The notes under the pieces: model-generated | Told to the model about the DNA's origin: nothing | The model's database searches: none | The model's input: the letters and a program-made list of their open reading frames with translations, nothing else | Shown here: one piece after another, positions 44,789 to 52,344 of the stretch | Numbering within the stretch: the first letter of the stretch is position 1 | How the letters are laid out: the number at the start of each line of letters is the position of its first letter | Assembly (NCBI GenBank): GCA_965116345.1 | Contig: OZ220680.1 | Location: 2,108,001 to 2,172,000 of the forward strand | DNA: 64,000 bases | Direction: 5' to 3' | Origin: VXYL01 sp965116345 | GTDB lineage: Bacteria; Pseudomonadota; Gammaproteobacteria; Pseudomonadales; Azotimanducaceae | Made by a program: the position numbers and the translations under genes

Positions 44789-45631
44789 CTACTCGCTCTC
44801 GGGCACGAGGTGCGCCGTCAGGAAAGCAACCGTCTCGGTCCGCGCGCGCTCGCCGTGTTCTCCCCGGAAACCGTGCCTGGCACCTTCAATGACCACGACC
44901 TTGTTGGCGACGCCAACGCCATCGAGCGCCTCGGCCATGCGCGTGCTGTTGCTGAGTGGCACCAGTCGATCCTGGTCGCCGTGGACCATCAGCACGGGCG
45001 GATCGTCCTCGCTGACGAACTGGATCGGCGAGACGTCCGCCGCCAAGGCCGGATCGAAATCGAGCGCCGGGAACCTCTCGTTGGGTCCGGCACTGTTGCT
45101 GAGATCCACGGGCGGGAAGTAGGCCACGACAGTCTGAACCCGGTTTCCTACCCGCAACACGGGGTCCTCCGCTTCGGCGTCGCCCCCGTCACTCGCGAGG
45201 CCCAGCATGAGCGCCAAGTGACCGCCGGCGCTGCCACCCATGACGCCTAGCCGTTGCGGATCGATGCCGAATCGCTCGGCGTTCATGCGCACGTGCCGAA
45301 CGGCGCGACGAACATCGGCCACGGCATCGGGAACCTTGAAACGGGGTGCGCTGCCATGTTGGACGGTGAACAGCGTGAACCCCGCATCGAGCAGGTAGGC
45401 GAACTGGCGCCGACGGCGTTCGGGCGGCGCCCAACTGGAGAACCAACCGCCGCTGACCATGAACAGCACACTCGCACCGTTCGCATCCGTCGGCTGGAAC
45501 ACGTCGTAGACGAGCGCCATGCCGTCCTTGTGGCCGTAGACGACGTCGGGCGTGATGGCGACCTCCGCCGAGGACGGCACTGCGAAGAAGAAGACCGCCG
45601 CGGCAATCGAGAAGAATCGAACGATTTTCAT
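44789..45631 (-). CDS. Secreted alpha/beta hydrolase
   Basis: A 280-residue exported esterase-type hydrolase. Signal peptide: MKIVRFFSIAAAVFFFAVPS. The catalytic Ser is in GVMGGSAGGHLALML, the Asp in HGDQDRLVPL and the His in GARHGF; VSGGWFSSW is the oxyanion region. The layout fits BD-FAE/esterase-lipase-like enzymes. ATG 45631 is used because GGGGG lies at the right distance before it. It precedes the unknown exported protein by 13 nt and diverges from the arabinofuranosidase gene, so it may deacylate plant- or algal-type polysaccharides. Confidence 0.88.
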   Translation of the reverse strand: MKIVRFFSIAAAVFFFAVPSSAEVAITPDVVYGHKDGMALVYDVFQPTDANGASVLFMVSGGWFSSWAPPERRRRQFAYLLDAGFTLFTVQHGSAPRFKVPDAVADVRRAVRHVRMNAERFGIDPQRLGVMGGSAGGHLALMLGLASDGGDAEAEDPVLRVGNRVQTVVAYFPPVDLSNSAGPNERFPALDFDPALAADVSPIQFVSEDDPPVLMVHGDQDRLVPLSNSTRMAEALDGVGVANKVVVIEGARHGFRGEHGERARTETVAFLTAHLVPESE

Positions 45632-45733
45632 GCATACCCCCATCCCATGGGCAGGATCTTAGCGCGAACCGTGAACAGCCACCCGCAAATTCCCGTCGTT
45701 GTGCGAGACTTCCGACGAGCATTAGGAGAACAC

Positions 45734-47218
45734 ATGGACCCCACCACCCTCATCCTTCACACTCGATTTCCCATCGGCGAGGTCAGTCCGCTGATCTTCG
45801 GCGGCTTCCTGGAACACCTCGGCCGGTCCATCTACACCGGCGTCTACGACCCGGCATCCGCCCAAGCCGACTCCGACGGCATGCGCCGGGACGTGATCGA
45901 CGCGCTACGTGAGCTGGAAATGACCATCGTCCGGTATCCGGGCGGCAACTTCGTCTCCGGCTACCACTGGCGGGACGGCATCGGTCCGAAGGACGCGAGA
46001 CCGACGGTCCGGGAACTCGCGTGGCAATCCATCGAACCCAACACCTTCGGCACCGACGAGTTCGTCAACCTCTGCCGCAAGCTCGACTGGCAGCCCATGC
46101 TCGCCGTCAACCTCGGCACCGGCACCCCCGAAGAGGCCAGGGACTGGGTGGATTACTGCAACTCGCCGACCGGCACGCGGTTCGCCGACGAGCGCGCGGC
46201 CAATGGCAGCGAAGAGCCCCATGCCGTACCCATCTGGTGTCTCGGCAACGAGATGGACGGCCCCTGGCAGCTAGGCCACGTACCAGCGGATCAGTACGCG
46301 ATCCGCGCGCAGCAGGCGGCGAAGATGATGAAGGACTGCGACCGGTCCATCGCCACGGTGGCCTGCGGTTCGTCCGGGCCGGGAATGGCGACGTTCCTCG
46401 AGTGGGACCGAACGGTGCTTGAACACGTTGGCGGGCTTGCCGACTACGTCAGTCTGCACCGCTACGTCGGCAACCGGAACGGCGACAGCGCCGACTACCT
46501 TGCGGTCACCAACAGCGTCGACCGGCAGATCGAAGCCGTGGACGCCTGCACGCGCATGGTCTCCGAGCGGCGGCAATCACCCGCGCAGACGCGGCTCTGC
46601 TTCGATGAATGGAACGTCTGGTACCGCGCGAGAGGTGGAGACGGCGGCGGCGCCTTCGCACCGGCGCTGTTGGAGGAACGCTACAACCTTGAGGATGCCC
46701 TGGTCGTCGCCGGTTTCCTGATGAGCTTCATCCGGCACGCGGACTGCGTGAAGATCGCCAATCTCGCCCAACTGGTGAACGTCATCGGGCCGGTCATGAA
46801 CCGGGGTGACGAACTCATGAAGCAAACGATCTTCCACGCCTTCCGGATGATCTCGTCGCGCAAGTCGGGCACCTCATTGCGCGGCGCGGTACGCGGACCA
46901 ACCTACACCAGCGAACGTTACGGGGAGGTCGGGTACCTGGACCAGGCCGCCGTGCTGGACGGTGATCGGCTGCACGTCTTCGCCGTCAACCGGAACCTCG
47001 AACAGGACATGCCGCTCACCATCGATTGCGCCGACCGTCCGATTGCCAAGGTGGTCGACGCCGAAATCCTGCACGCGCCGCTGCAGGCCGAGAACAGTTT
47101 CGACAAGCCCGATGCCGTTGCCGCGGTTGCGTTCGACGGTTGGGTGGCAAACGGCTCGGCAGAGGCGGTTCTGCCACCGCACTCGTTCACGGCGACCACC
47201 TTCGCGCTCGCACCGTAG
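45734..47218 (+). CDS. abfA: GH51 alpha-L-arabinofuranosidase
   Basis: A 494-residue cytoplasmic glycoside hydrolase that removes terminal arabinofuranose residues. The acid/base Glu is in CLGNEMDGPW (about residue 173) and the nucleophile Glu in FDEWNVWYRA (about residue 292), both intact; the (beta/alpha)8 barrel is followed by a C-terminal beta domain. There is no signal peptide. AGGAG lies 6 nt before ATG 45734. It is divergent from a secreted esterase, which suggests arabinan or arabinoxylan-type substrate use. Confidence 0.94.
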   Translation: MDPTTLILHTRFPIGEVSPLIFGGFLEHLGRSIYTGVYDPASAQADSDGMRRDVIDALRELEMTIVRYPGGNFVSGYHWRDGIGPKDARPTVRELAWQSIEPNTFGTDEFVNLCRKLDWQPMLAVNLGTGTPEEARDWVDYCNSPTGTRFADERAANGSEEPHAVPIWCLGNEMDGPWQLGHVPADQYAIRAQQAAKMMKDCDRSIATVACGSSGPGMATFLEWDRTVLEHVGGLADYVSLHRYVGNRNGDSADYLAVTNSVDRQIEAVDACTRMVSERRQSPAQTRLCFDEWNVWYRARGGDGGGAFAPALLEERYNLEDALVVAGFLMSFIRHADCVKIANLAQLVNVIGPVMNRGDELMKQTIFHAFRMISSRKSGTSLRGAVRGPTYTSERYGEVGYLDQAAVLDGDRLHVFAVNRNLEQDMPLTIDCADRPIAKVVDAEILHAPLQAENSFDKPDAVAAVAFDGWVANGSAEAVLPPHSFTATTFALAP

Positions 47219-47286
47219 TGCCGGAACTCTGCTCTCCGCTGCGTGGTTCGGTTCGGCCACGCTTGCATTGGTGGCCGATCCGGCAC

Positions 47287-47307
47287 GGGACGGGACAAGC
47301 CCGTCCC
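47287..47307. repeat. Hairpin between convergent genes
   Basis: GGGACGGG (47287-47294), a 5-nt loop and CCCGTCCC (47300-47307) form a perfect stem directly after the stop of the TPR gene, between it and the arabinofuranosidase gene. There is no T-tract, but it could stabilise both transcripts or help termination. Confidence 0.5.
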
Positions 47308-48684
47308 CTACGGTCGTTGATTCTCCACAGCACGCAGGCGGTCGAACCACGTCTCGTCGAGGTGTCCGGCCCGCTTGGTCCATCGTTCACTGGCCAGGTC
47401 CCGTGCCGCGTCGATGGCACCGCACCGAATCTGGGCCGAAACCGCCAAGTCGATGAACAGGTCGCGTTGGGCGTTGCTGCCGCCTAGGCGTTCGATCTCC
47501 GGCAGCGCCCGCACGAGGGTGTCGGCGGCTTCCCCGTAGTCTCCCTTGGAATACGCGGCGATCGCCGAACAGACGTCCGCCACGACTTGACCGGAAGGCT
47601 GTCTGCCACGGTCCAGCAGCGCCGCCACGCCGCGTTGGATGCGACCCTGTGCCTCGTGGTCGGCAACTCCACCGTAGGCCATCACGATGTGTGCGTTGAC
47701 GAACGGAATGCCGGGCTTGGCGAAGCGTTCCTCCACCAGTTCGACCAACTCGCGCTGATGAGCGGGGGCTACGTTTGCCCCGGCAGCCTCGGCGCGCAGC
47801 AGAAAGGATGCGCCGTCGACCATGGTGAACATCGGCAGCGTCCGGGAAACCGCCGGGCGAATGCAGTCGAGGTAGATGGCGTGGGCACGTTCCGCGTCGC
47901 CGCGCTGCAGGGCGAACAGCGCCAGGTGCCAGGCGAGGTGCGCGTGCAGGATCGCGTCCCGGTCGTACCTGGGTAGCCACGCCTCGATGAAGGCTTCCCC
48001 ATCTTCGGCCGCGCCCTGTTCGTAGTAGCCGTGGGCACGACCGTGCGCCGCGTTGGCGTTGTCCGGCTTGAGGTCCAGCGCGCGGTCCAGCATGGGAATC
48101 CCCACCTCGGCATCTCCCGCTTCCACAAGCGCCCAGCCGTAGGACGCCAGGAACCACCAGTCGTCGTCGCCCCACGCGTGCGCTACGCGCGTCAACAGAT
48201 CCACCTGGCGGGCGCGGAAGTCCTTGAAGCCGCCGAACCCGTAAAGTCCGTAGACACCCAGGGCAAACGAGATCGGCACGGCGTCGCGCGGATGGTCGAC
48301 GGCGTGTACGCCCACCGCGTCCAATGCCCTAGCGGAGTCGCCGCGGAACACCCAGGAGACGATCTCGGCGTGACGGCGTTCCCGGTTGGAACAACCCGCC
48401 GCCAGGTCGCGGCCACGCGCCGCATACTCGCGTGCGCCCACGTTGTCGCCCTTGCCCGCCAGCGTACGGGCCTTCGCGCAATGTCCGAGTGCGAACTCGG
48501 GGTCGAGCGCCAACGCCTCGTCGACCAGCGCACCACCACCGGGTTGCAGGGCGAACATCCGATCGACCGCGTCGTCGTACAGCTCGACGGCGCGCGCGGA
48601 CTGGGCCGTGATAAGCTGGCCGTAGCGGTCGTGGTGCATGAGCGAAGCGCTTGGGGCTGCAAGATCGATGGTCGGAACTATCAT
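47308..48684 (-). CDS. Tetratricopeptide-repeat protein
   Basis: A 458-residue cytoplasmic all-helical protein. Degenerate TPR units are seen at ALALDPEFALGHCAKARTLA, GWALVEAGDAEVGIPMLDRA, LKPDNANAAHGRAHGYYEQG and HLALFALQRGDAERAHAIYL. It resembles the TPR family that opens HDRYGL.ls..s..A...Y and is often found as stand-alone proteins of unknown role. ATG 48684 is the likely start; 48696 or 48639 are alternatives. The partner protein is not evident. Confidence 0.8.
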   Translation of the reverse strand: MIVPTIDLAAPSASLMHHDRYGQLITAQSARAVELYDDAVDRMFALQPGGGALVDEALALDPEFALGHCAKARTLAGKGDNVGAREYAARGRDLAAGCSNRERRHAEIVSWVFRGDSARALDAVGVHAVDHPRDAVPISFALGVYGLYGFGGFKDFRARQVDLLTRVAHAWGDDDWWFLASYGWALVEAGDAEVGIPMLDRALDLKPDNANAAHGRAHGYYEQGAAEDGEAFIEAWLPRYDRDAILHAHLAWHLALFALQRGDAERAHAIYLDCIRPAVSRTLPMFTMVDGASFLLRAEAAGANVAPAHQRELVELVEERFAKPGIPFVNAHIVMAYGGVADHEAQGRIQRGVAALLDRGRQPSGQVVADVCSAIAAYSKGDYGEAADTLVRALPEIERLGGSNAQRDLFIDLAVSAQIRCGAIDAARDLASERWTKRAGHLDETWFDRLRAVENQRP

Positions 48685-48717
48685 ACGCCGCAGCATCGCA
48701 CGGCAGTTTGAGTCTCC

Positions 48718-49374
48718 ATGTCCCATCAGGCCACGACGTCCAGCGCGCGTTCGCTGCCCCAAGCTCGTTCGCTGCCGCAGGCGGTGCTGCTCGACCTCGG
48801 TGGCGTTGTCCTCGACATCGACCCACAAGCCTGTTTCGTCTCCTGGGGAAGAGCCGCCGGCGTCGACACCGAGCGGATCGCAACCCGATGGGCGGTGGAC
48901 GATGCCTACAAGGCGTTCGAGGTCGGCGAGATCGGTTTCGCCGAGTACACCGACAGCCTATCCCACCGGCTCGGCATCACGCTGTCCGAGGAACAGTGGG
49001 TGGCAGGCTGGAACGCCATGTTGCGGGCACCCTTTCCGGACGTGGCCAAGATTCTCCCGGCGGTAGCGCAACGGCTGCCGCTGTTCGCCTTCTCCAACAC
49101 CAATCCCGTGCACGAGGCGGTGTGGAGAATGCAACTCGCCGATCTTCTGGGTTGGTTCCGCAAGGTCTATACCTCCTGCGGATTGCGCCTACGCAAACCG
49201 GATGAAACGGCGTACCTGGCCGTCGCCGACGACATGGGGGTCGAGCCCGGAGCGATTCTGTTCGTCGACGACAACGCCGAGAACGTCGCGGGCGCGCGGG
49301 CCGCCGGTCTCCGCGCATGGCACGCGACGAGACCGGAGTCGACGTTGGAGGTGCTGCGTTCGCTAGCCCGTTGA
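48718..49374 (+). CDS. HAD-superfamily hydrolase
   Basis: A 218-residue haloacid-dehalogenase-fold phosphatase. Motif I is VLLDLGGVVLDID (first Asp nucleophile), motif II SNTNPVH, motif III LRKPDETAYLAV (Lys) and motif IV ILFVDDNAENVAGARAAG. The DLGGV form and alpha-helical cap suggest the YihX/ glucose-1-phosphatase-like subgroup. The N-terminus has a short duplicated segment (ARSLPQ twice) from a 15-nt repeat. It ends 12 nt inside the convergent DM13 gene. Confidence 0.9.
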   Translation: MSHQATTSSARSLPQARSLPQAVLLDLGGVVLDIDPQACFVSWGRAAGVDTERIATRWAVDDAYKAFEVGEIGFAEYTDSLSHRLGITLSEEQWVAGWNAMLRAPFPDVAKILPAVAQRLPLFAFSNTNPVHEAVWRMQLADLLGWFRKVYTSCGLRLRKPDETAYLAVADDMGVEPGAILFVDDNAENVAGARAAGLRAWHATRPESTLEVLRSLAR

Positions 49375-49854
49375 GCTGCGCGAGATCGCAGCCGGCGAGA
49401 TGAGCACATTGAACTGCTCGCACCAGATCACCACCGAGCCGAAGCCATCGAGATCCGTGCCGCCGGGGATCGGGTAGTTCTGGCTACCCGAGAACGCCTT
49501 CAGGCGGCCGACGTCGACGAACATCATCTTTTCCACCTCGGTATCGGGCGTGACGTCGGCCAGCGGCACCAGGTAGATGTGGAACTTGGGTCCCGGCCCC
49601 ACCTCGAAGTCCGCCTCGAGGCGCACGAGATCCGCATAGAGCGTCGCCGTTCCTCGACCGTAGTGGATCGGGTCCGATGGGTTGGCATGGATGAACGTCG
49701 CCCGTGCCAGCACTTCGCGCGCCGACTCGTCGGCCAGGGGTTCGTTCACCTCCGGTGGCGGAAACAGGTACGGGAAGACCAGGATCCCCAGGGCGAAACC
49801 GAAACCGGTCCCGACTACGGCGCCAACGAGTAGTCCGGTGAGGAGGCGCTGCAT
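49363..49854 (-). CDS. DM13-domain membrane protein
   Basis: A 163-residue protein with an N-terminal membrane helix (LLVGAVVGTGFGFALGILV) and a DM13-like domain: ARATFIHANPSDPIHYGRGTATLY, GPKFHIYLVPL, DVGRLKAFSGSQNYPIPGG and VVIWCEQFNVLISPAA. DM13 domains are predicted redox or electron-transfer modules with an essential Cys; here it is the Cys of IWCEQF. ATG 49854. It follows the aldo-keto reductase by 5 nt. Confidence 0.88.
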   Translation of the reverse strand: MQRLLTGLLVGAVVGTGFGFALGILVFPYLFPPPEVNEPLADESAREVLARATFIHANPSDPIHYGRGTATLYADLVRLEADFEVGPGPKFHIYLVPLADVTPDTEVEKMMFVDVGRLKAFSGSQNYPIPGGTDLDGFGSVVIWCEQFNVLISPAAISRSSTG

Positions 49855-49859
49855 GCCAT

Positions 49860-50855
49860 TCAGTCGACCGCGCGGGACAAGCCCGCGCTCGCCAAGTCCC
49901 GCCAGAGCGCATCGGGGATGTCGGTGGCGAAGAGTTCGAGGTTCTCCTCCACCTCCCGCAGTGCGCGGACTCCCGGGATGACCGCGGCAACAGCCGGATG
50001 GCGCAGCGGATACTGCAGCGCCGCCGCGCGCGGATCGACACCGTGAGACTCGCACATCCGGCGGATGGCCTGGGCCTTCTCCCAGAGGTGTTCCGGCGCC
50101 GGCTTGTAGTCGTAGGTCGCGCGCCGCCGTTCATCCGTGGTGAGAATGCCCGAGTTGTAGGGACCGCCGATGATGATCGACACTTGGTGCTCCAAGCATT
50201 TCGGCAGGAACTGGTCCAAGGGCTCCTGCTCGAGCAGGGTGAAGCGTCCCGCCAGCAGGAAGCAGTCCACCTTGAACTCGTCCATCACTTGGCTGCACAC
50301 CGGCCACTCGTTCACGCCCAGGCCGATGGCGCGCACCACACCCTCTTCACGGAGTTGCGTGAGGGCGGGCAGCGCGCCCTTGCGGGCGGCCTCGAAGATG
50401 CCGGGCTGGGCATCGCCGTGCGTCCAGATGTCGATGTCGTGGCACAGCAGGATGTCCACGCGGTCGAGACCGAGGCGCGCGAGGCTCGCCTCCAAGGATC
50501 GGCGGACGGCGTCGAACGAATAGTCGTAGCGGATGGCGACGGGTTCGGCGTCCAGCATGCCGGCGAAGCGTTCGCCCTCGGCCGGCGGCACCAGCAGACG
50601 ACCCACCTTGGTGGACAACACGAAGTCGTCCCGGGGCAGGGTACGGAGCACCTCTCCCAAGCGCTTCTCGCTAAGCCCGTGGCCGTAGAGCGGCGCCGTG
50701 TCGAAGTAGCGTATACCGCCGTCCCGGGCACGGTGCACGATGGCTGCGGCGTCAGCGTCGGTGAGCCGGTCGCCCACGGCACCGACGGGGGCACCGCCGA
50801 AACTCAGTTCCGTCACCTCGATGTCCGTGGCGCCGATGTTCCGGACTGCGATCAT
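49860..50855 (-). CDS. Aldo-keto reductase
   Basis: A 331-residue NAD(P)-dependent (alpha/beta)8 oxidoreductase. The catalytic tetrad is visible: Asp and Tyr in RYFDTAPLYGHGLSEKRLG, Lys in VLSTKVGR, and His in ILLCHDID. The overall pattern matches D-threo-aldose/L-fucose 1-dehydrogenase-like members. ATG 50855. The DM13 gene lies 5 nt downstream in the same operon. Given the arabinofuranosidase nearby, pentose or fucose oxidation is plausible, not shown. Confidence 0.92.
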   Translation of the reverse strand: MIAVRNIGATDIEVTELSFGGAPVGAVGDRLTDADAAAIVHRARDGGIRYFDTAPLYGHGLSEKRLGEVLRTLPRDDFVLSTKVGRLLVPPAEGERFAGMLDAEPVAIRYDYSFDAVRRSLEASLARLGLDRVDILLCHDIDIWTHGDAQPGIFEAARKGALPALTQLREEGVVRAIGLGVNEWPVCSQVMDEFKVDCFLLAGRFTLLEQEPLDQFLPKCLEHQVSIIIGGPYNSGILTTDERRRATYDYKPAPEHLWEKAQAIRRMCESHGVDPRAAALQYPLRHPAVAAVIPGVRALREVEENLELFATDIPDALWRDLASAGLSRAVD

Positions 50856-51084
50856 CTACCGGTGTCCTTGTCGCCGATTGCCAAAAAGGGAGCATAACGT
50901 CATCGGCACGAGGCTGCTCTGGGACGCCTTCGACGACCCGCAGCGCGAAGCCGTTTGGAAAGGCAGGCGGTCATTCATCGTTCGCCGCCTCGATCATATT
51001 GGCGAGCGCCTTTGCGTCTTCGACGACGAGAGTGTAATGGTGCTGGCCATCTCGTACCGGGGTAGCGCCGCAGCCGTCATTGCC

Positions 51085-52335
51085 CTAGGAAACCACCGTC
51101 GGTCCACGCGCGGTCAACGGGCGGTGTCGATAGTCCTTCGGGTGTCGCAGGACATTGGCGTGGTGCTCGTGCCAAAGCGCCGTGAACCAGTCCGGCACCG
51201 GCTCGTCGCCGCATTGCGCGGCGATCTGGTTCAAGTAGCCGAACTGTCCATCGCCCAGGCGGTGGAAGTGCCGCTCCGCGATGCCGGCACGACGCAGTCG
51301 GTCGATTTCATCGCGGTGGTCCTGGTGTCGCTCCGCCAGGGAAGGCAGGCGGAAACGACTTGCCAGAGCGCGGGCGAACCATCGTGCCTGGCGCTGAAAC
51401 AACGGGAACGGAACGATCCGGAATGGCAGTCCGATGAACGCGAGGGTCGGGGCTTCCACCGCCACCATCTGGCGGTACAAGCCAATCACCCAATTGTCGC
51501 CAACCGGCACGAAGTCCCGTGAGATAAACGGGAATCGATAGCGATAGCCGGTACAGAACACGATCGCATCGACGTCGGGGATACGTTCGCCGTTCGCCAG
51601 AACCGCATCGCTCCCGGCGAGGCCCGCGACCGGCGGACACCTGCGGATCAGACCCGATTGCTCGCCCAGTGGCGGCGACTGCACGAACAGGCGGCCCGAG
51701 AAGAACACCTCGGCCACCGCGGCGATCTCGTGGGCCAGATCGCCCCCGGACACCGAGGTTCCGAGCACCACGACGCGCATCCCCGCGAACGCGTCCGGAC
51801 GACGGTAGTTGTGGCTGTGAAGTGCGATGCCGGGGAGATCCAGGATGCCGGGAAGCACCGGTACGTGCGGGTCCGAAAAATGACCGTTGCACACCGCCAC
51901 CGCATCGAAGCTCTCGTCGTCCACGAGCCAGCCCCGGCCTCCGGACGGGCTCGCCACGCGTTCGATCCGGTGTCCAAACCGGACACTCTCGACGACCCCC
52001 GTGTCCATTGCGAACCGCTGCAGGTACTCGAGCACCCGGGCATGGTGCGGGTAGCGTGGCCAACCATCGCCGCCGCCGCCCGCATCGTCGAACGTGTAGC
52101 CCTCGAAGGCCATCAGGTCCCGGGGCAGGTTGGTCTCCAACGACGCGTAGAGTGAGGTGTGGATTCGACGGCTCGGTCGCTGGCCGAGCGGGTCGTCCTC
52201 CACTTCGTCCGAATAGTTCCACAGACCACCGACCCGGTCGGATTGCTCGAATACGGTGACGTCATGTCCCTCCAGGCGCAGCTCTTGCGCCGTGACAAGG
52301 CCAGCGGCACCGGCACCGATCACCGCGACACGCAC
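51085..52335 (-). CDS. Flavin-containing monooxygenase
   Basis: A 416-residue class-B flavoprotein monooxygenase. The FAD motif is AVIGAGAAGLVTAQELRLEG at the N-terminus, the NADPH motif is VVVLGTSVSGGDLAHEIA, and the FMO-type identifier region reads ALHSHNYRRP. A second conserved segment, AIVFCTGYRYRFPF, is typical. Substrates of such enzymes are soft nucleophiles (amines, sulfides). ATG 52335; DNA polymerase II ends 10 nt upstream on the same strand. Confidence 0.92.
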   Translation of the reverse strand: MRVAVIGAGAAGLVTAQELRLEGHDVTVFEQSDRVGGLWNYSDEVEDDPLGQRPSRRIHTSLYASLETNLPRDLMAFEGYTFDDAGGGGDGWPRYPHHARVLEYLQRFAMDTGVVESVRFGHRIERVASPSGGRGWLVDDESFDAVAVCNGHFSDPHVPVLPGILDLPGIALHSHNYRRPDAFAGMRVVVLGTSVSGGDLAHEIAAVAEVFFSGRLFVQSPPLGEQSGLIRRCPPVAGLAGSDAVLANGERIPDVDAIVFCTGYRYRFPFISRDFVPVGDNWVIGLYRQMVAVEAPTLAFIGLPFRIVPFPLFQRQARWFARALASRFRLPSLAERHQDHRDEIDRLRRAGIAERHFHRLGDGQFGYLNQIAAQCGDEPVPDWFTALWHEHHANVLRHPKDYRHRPLTARGPTVVS

Positions 52336-52344
52336 AGGGGACCC

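Noticed and set aside
50856..51084. In-frame extension after the flavin monooxygenase stop (about 35 codons ending MIEAANDE)
   Set aside because: The sequence looks mildly coding, but it is short, has no start or recognisable family, and readthrough of the TAG cannot be supported.
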